Position numbers and translations under genes: made by a program
Notes under the pieces: generated by a model
What the model saw: only the letters and a program-made list of their open reading frames with translations
Database searches by the model: none
Told to the model about the DNA's origin: nothing
From: Thermococcus sp. P6
Lineage (GTDB): Archaea > Methanobacteriota_B > Thermococci > Thermococcales > Thermococcaceae
Assembly (NCBI RefSeq): GCF_002214525.1
Contig: NZ_CP015104.1
Coordinates: forward strand, 930,001 to 994,000
Length of the DNA stretch: 64,000 bases
Direction: 5' to 3'
Shown here: in pieces, positions 17,448-25,896 of the stretch
How positions within the stretch are numbered: position 1 is the first letter of the stretch
Layout of the letters: the number at the start of each line of letters is the position of its first letter

Positions 17448-19151
17448 ATGGGAACCGATAAGTACGATGTTCTTCAGGATCTCATGAGGAGGAGGGGCTT
17501 TGCGTGGGGGAGCTTTGAAATCTACGGCGGTGCGAGAGGCTTCTACGATTACGGTCCCCTCGGGGCGAGCATAAAGAGGAAGATCGAGGGGAAGATCCGG
17601 GAGGCTTTTCGGAGGGAGGGCTTCTTCGAGCTTGAAACTCCCGACATAACCCCGGAGAAGGTTTTCATAGCGAGCGGGCACGTTGAGAAGTTCGTCGACC
17701 CCATGGTGGAGTGCACGAAGTGCGGGGCCAGATTCAGGGCCGACCACGTGGTCGAAGAAGCGCTCGGTATAGACGCCGAGGGCCTGAGCGCCGGGCACCT
17801 CACCCGGCTCATAAGGGAGCACGACATCCGCTGTCCCGAGTGCGGCGGTGAGCTCGGTGAGGTGTGGTACTTCAACCTCATGTTCGAGACGGGGATAGGG
17901 CCCTACGGTGATCAGAAGGGCTACCTCAGACCCGAGACCGCTCAGGGGATCTTCGTGAACTTCAGGCGTCTGAACGCCTTCGCTCGAAACAGGCTTCCCT
18001 TTGGCGTCTTCCAGATAGGAAAGGCCTACAGAAACGAAATATCCCCGAGACAGGGAATGCTTCGCCTCAGGGAGTTCACGCAGGCGGAGGCTGAAATATT
18101 CTTCAATCCAGCGGAAACCGAACATCCCCACTTCGACGAGGTCAGGGAAGAGGTTTTGAGGCTCTACCCAATAGAAAACCAGCTCAAGGACCTCGGGGAG
18201 ATAGAGGTAACCGCAGAGGAGGCCGTTAGAAGGGGCTACCTCCTTAACACCTTCTTCGCCTACTACATGGTCATGGTCAAGCGCGTTCTCCTCGACATAG
18301 GCATCCCGGAGGAGGCCATACGCTTCAGGCAACAGCTCCCCGAGGAGAGGGCCCACTACTCAAAGGACACGTGGGATGGAGAAGTTAAAAGCGAGCGCTT
18401 CGGCTGGGTGGAGTGCGTTGGCATAGCCTACCGCGGCGACTACGACCTGAGCAGGCACATGAGGATGAGTGGTGCCGACCTTACCGTCATGATCCACTAC
18501 GATGAGCCAAAGGTTGTGAGGCGCCTCGAAGTTGGCCTCAACATGAAGCGCGTTGGACCGAGGCTGAAGAAGGACGCGAAGAGGGTGGCAGAGCTGATCC
18601 GGGGCTGGGACGAGGAAAAGCTCAGGGGAATGCTTGAGATCCTCGAGAGGGACGGGAAAATCACGATAGAGGGCTACGAGCTCGAGAAAGAGGACTTCAT
18701 CATCAAAGAGGTCGAGGAAAAGGTTGCGGGCGAGAAGGTAGTTCCCCACGTGCTCGAGCCGAGCTTCGGCGTGGACAGACCCTTCTACCTCCTCCTCGAG
18801 AACTCGCTGGTTATGGAGGAAGACAGGACCTACCTGAAGATCAAGAAGGACATGGCCCCGATCGAGGTGGCCGTTTTGCCGCTCGTCGCCAAGGAACCGC
18901 TTAAGAGCATAGCCTACGACGTCTTCAGAACCCTCCAGAAGGCCGGCTTCATAGCGGTTTACGACGAAAAGGACACCGTTGGGAGGCGCTACATGAGGTA
19001 CGACGAGATAGGAACGCCCTACTGCGTCACCGTGGACAACCAGACACCAGAGGACGGAAAGGTGACGGTCAGAGATAGGGACACGAGGGAGCAGATCAGG
19101 GTTGCGATCGAAGAACTACCCGGAAAGCTGAGGGAGCTTATTTTTGGATAA
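17448..19151 (+). CDS. glyS: Glycyl-tRNA synthetase (archaeal/eukaryotic alpha2 type)
   Basis: This 567-residue class II synthetase opens with YDVLQDLMRRRGFAWGSFEIYGG. It carries class II motif 2 (FQIGKAYRNEISPRQGMLRLREFTQ region), motif 3 (VLEPSFGVDRPFYLLL) and a C-terminal anticodon-binding domain (IEVAVLPLVAK to YCVTVDNQT). Two CxxC pairs (CTKCGARF and CPECGGEL) form a zinc knuckle in the insertion domain. The ATG at 17448 has GGTGGTGGT upstream and a TATA-like AAGCTTTTTATG at 17404. Longer upstream readings overlap the pullulanase. It heads a run with two small genes. Confidence 0.97.
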   Translation: MGTDKYDVLQDLMRRRGFAWGSFEIYGGARGFYDYGPLGASIKRKIEGKIREAFRREGFFELETPDITPEKVFIASGHVEKFVDPMVECTKCGARFRADHVVEEALGIDAEGLSAGHLTRLIREHDIRCPECGGELGEVWYFNLMFETGIGPYGDQKGYLRPETAQGIFVNFRRLNAFARNRLPFGVFQIGKAYRNEISPRQGMLRLREFTQAEAEIFFNPAETEHPHFDEVREEVLRLYPIENQLKDLGEIEVTAEEAVRRGYLLNTFFAYYMVMVKRVLLDIGIPEEAIRFRQQLPEERAHYSKDTWDGEVKSERFGWVECVGIAYRGDYDLSRHMRMSGADLTVMIHYDEPKVVRRLEVGLNMKRVGPRLKKDAKRVAELIRGWDEEKLRGMLEILERDGKITIEGYELEKEDFIIKEVEEKVAGEKVVPHVLEPSFGVDRPFYLLLENSLVMEEDRTYLKIKKDMAPIEVAVLPLVAKEPLKSIAYDVFRTLQKAGFIAVYDEKDTVGRRYMRYDEIGTPYCVTVDNQTPEDGKVTVRDRDTREQIRVAIEELPGKLRELIFG

Positions 19152-19173
19152 TACTCCCTTTTTGGTGTTTTCC

Positions 19174-19677
19174 ATGAAAATCCACCTGATCTACCGCCGT
19201 GTTCCCGACAGGATCCTTGAACGGGAGGACGAGGTCATAGCCGACCTCGGGGATGTTGTGGTGGCAAAATCCCGGTTCGAGGGCATGCTCGCCCCCCTCA
19301 GGGTGAACGGCGTCGAGGTTATCAAAAACGGCTACACCATGGTTTACTTCGCCTTCGTCGGGAAGAACTACGACGTCCTGAAGGTCTACGACCGGGGGGA
19401 CTTCAAGGGGCTTTACGTGGACGTGCTGGCCTACACGAAGCGCGAGGGAAACACTCTGGAGATGCTGGATCTTTTCCTTGACGTCTTCGTCTTCCCGGAC
19501 GGGAGGGCCTTCCTGCTCGACGAGGACGAGCTTGAGATGGCGCTCAACTACGGTCTCATCGAGAGGGAAACCTTCGACTTCGCCCATCGTGTCGCCGGAG
19601 AGATCCTCGAGGGGCTTAAGCGGGGCGATTTCCCGCCGGAGGTGGTATGGAAATACGGGCCGGAGGGTCTGGAATGA
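19174..19677 (+). CDS. DUF402-domain protein (Ntdp/FAU-1 type fold)
   Basis: This 167-residue protein carries a DUF402-like alpha-beta region (VKVYDRGDFKGLYVDVLAY, MLDLFLDVFVFPDGRAFLLDEDELEMALNYGLI). The pattern of aspartates in LDLFLDVFVFPDG and LDEDEL is the family signature and would hold metal for nucleotide phosphate hydrolysis; in FAU-1 the domain is fused to an RNA-binding part that is absent here. GGTG precedes the ATG at 19174. It follows glyS by 22 bases and overlaps the next gene by 4 (ATGA). Confidence 0.8.
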   Translation: MKIHLIYRRVPDRILEREDEVIADLGDVVVAKSRFEGMLAPLRVNGVEVIKNGYTMVYFAFVGKNYDVLKVYDRGDFKGLYVDVLAYTKREGNTLEMLDLFLDVFVFPDGRAFLLDEDELEMALNYGLIERETFDFAHRVAGEILEGLKRGDFPPEVVWKYGPEGLE

Positions 19678-19961
19678 GCGCCTTCATAAAGGAGACCGGA
19701 GACGGGGTCATCCTCAGGGTTTACGTCCAGCCGAAGGCAAAGGAAAACCGAATAGAGGGGATAGATGAGTGGCGTGGGAGGCTGAAGGTCAGGATAAAGG
19801 CCCCGCCCGTTGAGGGAAAGGCCAACAGGGAGCTCGTGAAGTTCCTTTCCGGGCTTTTAGATGCGAAGGTGAGCATCGTCAGGGGAGAAACCGGAAGGGA
19901 GAAGGACCTGCTCGTTGTGGGAATCGGCAAGGAGGAGGTCATGAAGAGGCTCGGGATTTAG
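19674..19961 (+). CDS. DUF167/YggU-family protein
   Basis: This 95-residue small alpha-beta protein has the family hallmarks VYVQPKAKENRIEG, LKVRIKAPPVEGKANRELVKFLS and VSIVRGETGREK. The biochemical role is unknown even in well-studied members. The start ATG overlaps the DUF402 stop, and the end overlaps the convergent membrane gene by 4 bases. Confidence 0.93.
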   Translation: MSAFIKETGDGVILRVYVQPKAKENRIEGIDEWRGRLKVRIKAPPVEGKANRELVKFLSGLLDAKVSIVRGETGREKDLLVVGIGKEEVMKRLGI

Positions 19962-20314
19962 CGGTATTTCAGGAATGCCATGTAGTAGAAGGCAATCCCT
20001 ATGACCCCGACCCCGAGGATGAAGAGGTAGAGCGTCATCTTCGGTTTTACCCTGATGTTCAGGGTATAACAGCCCTCTGAAAAGGAGTAGTCCGGCTGGA
20101 TCTTCCTCAGGATAACGCTTTCACCCCTCGCCACGAAAACTTCCTGCCCGTCGCTGGAGACCCTCAAAAAGCCGTTTTGAACGCTTACGTAATAATCACC
20201 GAGTGTTCCCCTATCACCCTCGCAGAAAGTTCCACTGAGGTTTTCGTTGGGGAAGAGGAAGAAGAACGTCAGGAGGGCCACCCCGAGGACGATCAGATAC
20301 TCCTCCCGCTCCAT
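19958..20314 (-). CDS. Small membrane protein with extracytoplasmic domain, unknown
   Basis: This 118-residue protein has a hydrophobic N-terminal helix (EYLIVLGVALLTFFFLF, possibly a signal anchor). A roughly 70-residue exposed beta-rich section follows with two cysteines (FCEG and EGCYTL) that could form a disulfide. A C-terminal membrane helix (LYLFILGVGVIGIAFYYMAFL) and a basic tail end it. I do not recognise the family. It stands alone between converging genes, with its own AT-rich upstream stretch (CATTTAAAATTTG at about 20344). Confidence 0.7.
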   Translation of the reverse strand: MEREEYLIVLGVALLTFFFLFPNENLSGTFCEGDRGTLGDYYVSVQNGFLRVSSDGQEVFVARGESVILRKIQPDYSFSEGCYTLNIRVKPKMTLYLFILGVGVIGIAFYYMAFLKYR

Positions 20315-20372
20315 GCTACCACGGAGGGGGTTTCTACGTTAAGACATTTAAAATTTGGGGAAAACGCCCGAA

Positions 20373-21377
20373 TCACTTCAGGATCCCCAGACTTCTGTTC
20401 GTCTTCCTTATGCTCTCCCGCTTGTCCGCCAGCTCGAAGGCGGCCCTTATGGCATCCACGTTCTCGGGAACGACGTCGCTCTCCTGATGAACGGCCTGAA
20501 TGTAGAACAGCCTCTTTCCGCGAACGCTCACGCTCTCCCTCCAGACGGCTATCTCGTAGAGGTTGTTCCACTCGCGGTGAAGGTCCCGGGCGAACTCGAT
20601 GAGCTGGGCGGTGCTCTCGAAGCCCTTCTCCTTCTCGAAGAGGAGCACGCGCGTCGTGTTCTCGAAAATATCGATGACGTCCCTCTCTTCTATGGGTTTC
20701 TTCAGCTCTATCATCACGCTGTGGACGTGCATGAGGGTTGTGGGCACAACAAAAGCCGTCGTCTCTATGTTCACCGGAATGACCGTCTGCACGTCCGGAC
20801 CGTGGTGGGAGGGCACCTCAACGCTCGGCCTTATCGCGTTCACCGGACCCCTCTTGCTGTCGTCCGGGTCGGCGGCCCTTCGAATCATGACGGCGTAAAC
20901 GTAGTCGATGTACTCCAGAAGGGCAGAGAGGGTTCTGCTCAGGCCGGTCGTGTTGCAGGAAACGACCCTAACGTAGTCCTTTCCAAGGGCCCTCTCGTAG
21001 TTCGCCTGGGCCACGAAGGAAACCTGGGCAACTTCGCTCCTTTCACCGCCCTGAAAGATTGCCTTTACTCCAGCCTTCTCGTAGAGCTCCCGGTTTCTGG
21101 CCCCCATTCCCCCGGGGGTTGCGTCCACGATAACGTCAACCTCCTTGAGAAGGTCCTCAAGCGTTCCCGCGACCTCAAAACCTGCCTCCTCGAACCCCGG
21201 TAAAAACCTCTCGTCCGCGGCGTAAACCGGGATTCCGAGTTCCTCTGCCCGGTATGCTTCGAAATCGGGCCTTGTCTTTGTAACGCCCACGAGTTTCATA
21301 TCGTCCTGCTTTGAAACGGCATAGGCGACTCTCTTGCCTATGGTTCCGTAACCGTTGATCCCCACCTTAACCCTCAC
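20373..21377 (-). CDS. gap: Glyceraldehyde-3-phosphate dehydrogenase, archaeal type II
   Basis: This 334-residue enzyme makes or uses 1,3-bisphosphoglycerate with NAD(P). It has [17 protein letters not shown] for cofactor binding, [11 protein letters not shown], and the catalytic Cys141 in [19 protein letters not shown] and HVHSVMIEL follow in the catalytic domain. In Thermococcales glycolysis uses GAPOR or GAPN, so this enzyme serves gluconeogenesis. A glycolytic-regulator site upstream of the TATA box agrees with activation during gluconeogenic growth. Confidence 0.97.
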   Translation of the reverse strand: MRVKVGINGYGTIGKRVAYAVSKQDDMKLVGVTKTRPDFEAYRAEELGIPVYAADERFLPGFEEAGFEVAGTLEDLLKEVDVIVDATPGGMGARNRELYEKAGVKAIFQGGERSEVAQVSFVAQANYERALGKDYVRVVSCNTTGLSRTLSALLEYIDYVYAVMIRRAADPDDSKRGPVNAIRPSVEVPSHHGPDVQTVIPVNIETTAFVVPTTLMHVHSVMIELKKPIEERDVIDIFENTTRVLLFEKEKGFESTAQLIEFARDLHREWNNLYEIAVWRESVSVRGKRLFYIQAVHQESDVVPENVDAIRAAFELADKRESIRKTNRSLGILK

Positions 21378-21397
21378 GCTATCACCGGGGGTTTTAT

Positions 21398-21438
21398 GGC
21401 TGTAAAATACTTAAGCCTTGTTTTCACCCGCGGTGAAA
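21398..21438 (-). promoter_or_regulatory. gap: gap promoter with upstream Thermococcales glycolytic motif
   Basis: TTTCAC-CCGCG-GTGAAA at 21422-21438 is a perfect inverted repeat matching TATCAC-N5-GTGATA at 10 of 12 fixed bases. Read on the minus strand it lies just upstream of a TATA-like TTAAGTATTTTAC (about 21400-21413) that is about 25-35 bases before the gap start. A site upstream of TATA is the arrangement in which Tgr/TrmBL1 activates gluconeogenic genes. Function is inferred. Confidence 0.65.
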
Positions 21439-21494
21439 GCCGGCGCTCCGCAGGGGTTATAAACCCAGGGCCGGAAGGATTGGTGGTGGGAACG

Positions 21495-22247
21495 ATGCTG
21501 GCCGAGATACTCACCGTGGGCGATGAGCTGCTCACGGGGAACACCGTTGACAGCAACTCCTCCTTCATAGCGAAGAGGCTCACGGAAAAGGGTTACGTGG
21601 TGAGGAGGAAGACGACGGTGGGGGACGACGTTGAGGAGATCGCCGGCGTCATCGAGGAGATCCTCGGGAGGAAGCCCCGCGTTCTGGTGATCTCCGGCGG
21701 TCTGGGACCGACCCACGATGACGTTACGATGCTGGGGGTTGCAAGGGCCCTTGGAAGGAATCTGGTGCTCTGCGAGCCCTGCCTCGAGAGGATCGCGGAG
21801 TTTTACAGGAAGCTGCACGAGAGGGGTCTTATAGACGACCCGGAGTTGAACGAGGCCCGGAGGAAGATGGCCTACCTGCCCGAAGGTTCGAAGCCCCTTG
21901 AGAACCCCGAAGGGGCCGCCCCCGGAGCCTTCATAGAGCATAACGGCGTTAAAATATTCGTCCTTCCGGGAATGCCCCGCGAGATGAAGGCCATGCTCGA
22001 AAAGGAAGTTCTGCCGGAGCTCGGCGCCGGGAGGTTCACCCAGAGGAAGCTACTGGCAGAGGTAACCGACGAAAGTAAGCTCGCACCCGTCCTGCGGGAG
22101 ACCCTGAAGCGCTTTAACGTGAGGATCCACTCCTCCCCCAAGGGGTTCGGGAGGTACATCGGGATAATAATCTTCTCGGAAAGCGAGGAGGAGATAGAAA
22201 GGGCAAGGGCCTTCATGGAATCCCTGGGGGTTCGCTTTGAGGAGTAA
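21495..22247 (+). CDS. CinA/MoaB-like molybdopterin-binding-domain protein
   Basis: This 250-residue protein begins MLAEILTVGDELLTGNTVDSN, the CinA N-terminal (MoCF) signature, with GGLGPTHDDVT near residue 74 and IFVLPGMPREMKAMLE near 155. The C-terminal nicotinamide-nucleotide amidase domain of bacterial CinA is absent, as usual in archaea. The domain acts on nucleotides, as in ADP-ribose pyrophosphatase or FAD-processing relatives. GGTGGTGGG precedes the ATG at 21495 and a TATA box (GGTTATAAA) lies 32-40 bases upstream. It is divergent from gap and 15 bases before the next gene. Confidence 0.88.
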   Translation: MLAEILTVGDELLTGNTVDSNSSFIAKRLTEKGYVVRRKTTVGDDVEEIAGVIEEILGRKPRVLVISGGLGPTHDDVTMLGVARALGRNLVLCEPCLERIAEFYRKLHERGLIDDPELNEARRKMAYLPEGSKPLENPEGAAPGAFIEHNGVKIFVLPGMPREMKAMLEKEVLPELGAGRFTQRKLLAEVTDESKLAPVLRETLKRFNVRIHSSPKGFGRYIGIIIFSESEEEIERARAFMESLGVRFEE

Positions 22248-22262
22248 CGGGGGCGTGTCCGC

Positions 22263-23090
22263 ATGATTCCGCCGGAAGTTCTCTCGATACTCGAGGAAAT
22301 GCGCGCCGAGCGCATAAAGGGCGCCAGCTGGCTCGCCAGAAGGGGTGCTGAGGCCTATGTGCTTTTATCCCAACTCCTCGAGGGCGATGAGCTCAGGGAG
22401 GCTCTCGAGGAGATGAGGCGTAAAATCCCGGCCGTGAACCCCACCATGGCTTCCCTCTACAACCTCTCACGCTTCGTACCCGTGACGGAGAACCCGGAGT
22501 TCGTGAGGGCTAAAGCCATGGAGTTCATCAGGCTCGGGGAGGAAGCCCGGAGGGAGATAGGCAACATAGGGAGCGAGCTGATAGACGAAGGCGAGGTTGT
22601 CATCACGCACTCCTTCTCGTCAGCGGTTCTCGAGATTTTTAAAACCGCAAGGAAGAAGGGGAGGCACTTCAGGGTTGTGCTGACGGAGAGCTCCCCCGAC
22701 TTCGAGGGTCTCGCCCTCGCGCGGGAGCTCGAGGCCATGGAAGTTCCCTTCGAGGTGATAACTGACGCCCAGCTCGGTCTCTTCACCCGGGAGGCCACGC
22801 TGTCGCTCGTTGGTGCGGACAGCGTAACCCGCGATGGAGCCGTTGTTAACAAGGCCGGAACTTACCTCCTTTCGCTGGCCTGCCACGACGCTGGGGTTCC
22901 CTTCTACGTTGCCGCGGAGAGCTTCAAGGTCCATCCCCGGCTGACCTCGGAGGAGGTTGAGATCGTCGAAAGGCCTTACGTTAGGATGGGCTACCGGGTG
23001 AGGAACTTCCTCTTCGACGTTACCCCATGGAGGTACGTTAGGGGCGTAATAACCGAGCTCGGGATCCTCGTGCCGCCTAAGGAGGTCTAA
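22263..23090 (+). CDS. eIF2B-like family protein (aIF2B alpha / sugar-phosphate isomerase type)
   Basis: This 275-residue protein has an N-terminal helical part and a Rossmann-like C-terminal half with VVITHSFSSAVLEIFKTA, VVLTESSPDFEGLALARELE, DAQLGLF, VGADSVTRDGAVVNKAGTYLLSLACHD and VPFYVAAESFKVHP. These are shared by eIF2B-alpha, methylthioribose-1-phosphate isomerase and ribose-1,5-bisphosphate isomerase. The length is shorter than the R15P isomerase of Thermococcus (about 320), so it is probably a different paralogue of unsettled function. It follows the CinA-like gene by 15 bases. Confidence 0.85.
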   Translation: MIPPEVLSILEEMRAERIKGASWLARRGAEAYVLLSQLLEGDELREALEEMRRKIPAVNPTMASLYNLSRFVPVTENPEFVRAKAMEFIRLGEEARREIGNIGSELIDEGEVVITHSFSSAVLEIFKTARKKGRHFRVVLTESSPDFEGLALARELEAMEVPFEVITDAQLGLFTREATLSLVGADSVTRDGAVVNKAGTYLLSLACHDAGVPFYVAAESFKVHPRLTSEEVEIVERPYVRMGYRVRNFLFDVTPWRYVRGVITELGILVPPKEV

Positions 23091-23111
23091 CAAAAGAGAA
23101 ATAAAAGGGAC

Positions 23112-25274
23112 TCACTCTTCGTGGGCGAGCCAGAGCAGGACGCCCTTGACGAAGGGCCAGTTGGTGTTTATGTAGTGGCCGTAGTAGGCGTCGCTTATGG
23201 CCCTGCTCGAACCGTAAGCAACCACCCTTCCTTCTCCAGCTTCCACGGCCGCGGCCACGACGGGCTTCGAACCCTTCTCGTAGACGATGTTGCCGTCTTC
23301 GTCCTCGGAGTAGGACGTCTCGTAACCCCTGATGAGCCAGACTGCCTTTCCGGTAATCGTTAGCGTGTCGCCGTTGTAGTAAAGCTGGTCCTCCTCCGTG
23401 AGGAACTTCATGGCCGGGTGGTCGAGGTTGTACACGCCGACGAGCGGGAACCATGCCCTTCCGGTGTTGACGTCATCGTCCATGAGTTCGTCGTTGTTGA
23501 AGCTGATTCCGTAATCGCCCACGACCCTGTTGAGGCTCTTGTAGTAGACGTGGCCGTAGTAGCTATCCCCGAGTATGAACAGGCCTCCTCCCTCTTCCAC
23601 GAACTGCTTTATGGCTGCCGCTTCCTCGTCGGTTATGTCCTCGCTCGGATTGGTGATTATCAGCACATCGTAATCCTTGAGCTTCTCGTAGGTTATGGGC
23701 TCGGTGTTCACTTCGACTATCCAGCCGAGTTCGTTTTTGATGTTGTCAATGAGCGTTGACATGCCGTTCTGGTCCGTCTTGGTCGGGTTGTAGTACTGGC
23801 CGTGGGAGGCGTCTATCAGAACTTTGGTTATCCTGATGGTTACGTTGGTCGAGGGAGTAACGTTCGTCTGGTTTGAGGGAGTTACGTTGGTCTGGTTTGA
23901 GGGGGTTACGTTCGTCTGGTTCGAGGTCTCGTTTCCGGGCACGACCGGATGGCAGCTCGGCTCCACCTTGTCGTAGGTCTTCTGAAGGATGGGGAGGACG
24001 AACTCGAGGTCATCCTGCACCTTCCTGCTCAGCAGTGCCGCCTTTCTTACGTGGACCATAAGCATGTAATGGTAGACTTTCAGCCCGGGTTCCTGTTCTA
24101 TGAGAAGATTCTTCAGGGTGGTGTAGATCGAGTACTCCTTCTCGATCTCGTTCATCGTGGCGTTGATCTCCTTCACCTTCCCCTCGATGTCCCCGAGGTT
24201 GACGCCGCAGGAGGTGAGCTCCTCCACGAGGGAGGTGAAGTTCTCGTATAGGGGCGTTACGTTGGCCATCTCCCTGACGTAAAGCCTCTCGTAGTAGGGG
24301 GTGATGCCGTAGGAGACCTGAAACGGATTGAGGATGACCTTAACGGGTATTACCTTCTGGCTCTCCTCCACGGTGATCTTCAGGGTGTGGCTACCAAGGG
24401 TTGAGGGCGTCACGTAGAACTCGACGACCTTCTTTTCGCTTCCCTCCAGTGTGAATTCCGTGGAGTAAACGGTAACCCCTTCGAAGGCAGCTGAGAACGT
24501 TACGTTGGCGGTGTTGCTACCGTTGTTGACCACCGTAACGCTGACCTTCGTTGGAACGTCCTTCAGGAAGGGCCCGTGCTCAACGTTCTCTATCTTGACA
24601 TCAGGGTTGTAGAGCAGGTACTCAACCGGATGAACCTCGTAAATACTGTTCTTGTTCTTGTCAACGTAAACGTAGATGACCCCGATGAAGTACTTGAACC
24701 GGGCCCCCGGTTCAAGCTCATCCGGGAGGTTTTCGTCTGAAAACACGTAGGCTTCACCGCTTCCGTCGTCTATCCACAGCTTGGTGTACCAGCTGTCCGC
24801 TCTTCCGGTGATGTTCGCGTCCACGAACTTAACCAGAACGCTCTGGTATCTGGAATCGCTGTAGTTGGCCGTGGGTATGACGAAGGGCTCGGGGAGGGAA
24901 GAACTGCCGATAACGCTGTAATATTCGTTGTATCTGGAACTCACCGAGAGTTCCCGGAGACCGCTGTAGTACTTCGGGTAACCTTTAACTTCAACCACGT
25001 CTCCCTCTTGGACCGGATCGCCTTCGTTATAGTATTTGGTGTAGACGTAGATGCCCGTGTAGGGACCGCTCCCGTTCTGGATCATGAAGCCATCCTCGTC
25101 CACGTAGGTCACCACGCCCGTGGTCACGATATCGCCGTGGTAGGCATAATCATCGAAGTTCTGGTTTAGTTCCACGATCGGGACGTACGTATCTGCCGCA
25201 GCCGGTTTAACGTACCATGAGGGTACAGCACCCAGAATAAGTACCAGCAATATAACCAGCGCCTGTTTTCTCAT
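23112..25274 (-). CDS. Large secreted multidomain protein with C-terminal GATase-like domain
   Basis: This 720-residue exported protein has a signal peptide (residues 1-27, ending AAADT). An OB-fold-like region (VTTGVVTYVDEDGFMIQNGSG to IDDGSGEAYVF) resembles secreted nuclease-associated domains. A CARDB-like beta sandwich (VTVVNNGSNTANVTF), a helical coiled-coil stretch near residues 340-460, a linker with repeated NQTNVTPS units, and a C-terminal alpha-beta domain (VLIDASHGQYYNPT, LIITNPSEDITDEEAAAIKQFVEEGGGLFILGDS) like DUF4350/GldG follow. The last lacks an obvious catalytic Cys. It probably sits on the cell surface; NxT sites suggest N-glycosylation. GGTGGTTTC precedes the ATG. Confidence 0.8.
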   Translation of the reverse strand: MRKQALVILLVLILGAVPSWYVKPAAADTYVPIVELNQNFDDYAYHGDIVTTGVVTYVDEDGFMIQNGSGPYTGIYVYTKYYNEGDPVQEGDVVEVKGYPKYYSGLRELSVSSRYNEYYSVIGSSSLPEPFVIPTANYSDSRYQSVLVKFVDANITGRADSWYTKLWIDDGSGEAYVFSDENLPDELEPGARFKYFIGVIYVYVDKNKNSIYEVHPVEYLLYNPDVKIENVEHGPFLKDVPTKVSVTVVNNGSNTANVTFSAAFEGVTVYSTEFTLEGSEKKVVEFYVTPSTLGSHTLKITVEESQKVIPVKVILNPFQVSYGITPYYERLYVREMANVTPLYENFTSLVEELTSCGVNLGDIEGKVKEINATMNEIEKEYSIYTTLKNLLIEQEPGLKVYHYMLMVHVRKAALLSRKVQDDLEFVLPILQKTYDKVEPSCHPVVPGNETSNQTNVTPSNQTNVTPSNQTNVTPSTNVTIRITKVLIDASHGQYYNPTKTDQNGMSTLIDNIKNELGWIVEVNTEPITYEKLKDYDVLIITNPSEDITDEEAAAIKQFVEEGGGLFILGDSYYGHVYYKSLNRVVGDYGISFNNDELMDDDVNTGRAWFPLVGVYNLDHPAMKFLTEEDQLYYNGDTLTITGKAVWLIRGYETSYSEDEDGNIVYEKGSKPVVAAAVEAGEGRVVAYGSSRAISDAYYGHYINTNWPFVKGVLLWLAHEE
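23851..23922. repeat. Three tandem 24-bp repeats encoding NQTNVTPS linker
   Basis: Units at 23851-23874, 23875-23898 and 23899-23922 differ by one to three bases each. Translated on the minus strand they give repeated NQTNVTPS, each with two N-x-T sequons, in the flexible linker of the secreted protein. Copy number may vary between strains. Confidence 0.9.
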
Positions 25275-25371
25275 GAAACCACCGGGAGGGGATGGTGGAG
25301 ATCCTATAAATAGTTTTCTTTCCGGCCCCAAAAGGATAAAAATCCTATGCCGAAACTTCGAGGGTGGTACC

Positions 25372-25896
25372 ATGCCCGTGACGACCAAAACCGGAGATAA
25401 GGGTTTGACGGGTCTCTTTACGGGGGACAGGATCGCCAAGTCCTCCCCGATTATCGAGGCCAACGGCACCATAGACGAGCTGGACAGCTTCCTCGGGGAG
25501 GCAAAGCACCACCTCCCGGAGGACATGAGGGCTACCATCGAGAGGATCCAGCTCAGGCTCTACGATATCATGGCGGAACTCGCCAGCAGGGGAAGTTACA
25601 GGAAAATTGAGCCCGGGGATATCCAGTGGCTCGAGGAGCTCATAGAGAGGTACGAGGGGGAAGTTCAGCTGAAGTCCTTCGTCCTTCCGGGGTCGACCGT
25701 CGCCAGTGCAAAGCTTGACGTCTGCAGGGCCGTTACGAGGAGGGCCGAGCGGAGGGTCGCAAAGCTCGTCCTCGAGTACGGTATCGGCCATGACGCACTC
25801 GTTTACCTTAACAGGCTCAGCGATCTCCTCTTCCTGATGGCAAGGGCCATCGAGAAGAGGGAGGGGAAGTTGAGGGAGGTTAAGAACTTTCAGTGA
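25372..25896 (+). CDS. Cob(I)alamin adenosyltransferase, PduO type
   Basis: This 174-residue enzyme transfers the adenosyl group of ATP to cob(I)alamin to make coenzyme B12. The N-terminal TKTGDKGLTGLFTGDRIAKSS loop and IEANGTIDELDSFLGEAK are the ATP-binding signature, and CRAVTRRAERRVAKL and LVYLNRLSDLLFLMAR complete the trimer core. GGTGGT lies 6 bases before the ATG. A TATA-like GGATAAAAATCC is at 25334. It overlaps the convergent MFS gene by 17 bases. Confidence 0.96.
   Translation: MPVTTKTGDKGLTGLFTGDRIAKSSPIIEANGTIDELDSFLGEAKHHLPEDMRATIERIQLRLYDIMAELASRGSYRKIEPGDIQWLEELIERYEGEVQLKSFVLPGSTVASAKLDVCRAVTRRAERRVAKLVLEYGIGHDALVYLNRLSDLLFLMARAIEKREGKLREVKNFQ

Noticed and set aside
23851-23922. 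Tandem 24-bp units as a possible CRISPR array
   Set aside because: The units are contiguous without spacers, lie in frame in a secreted protein and encode a linker.
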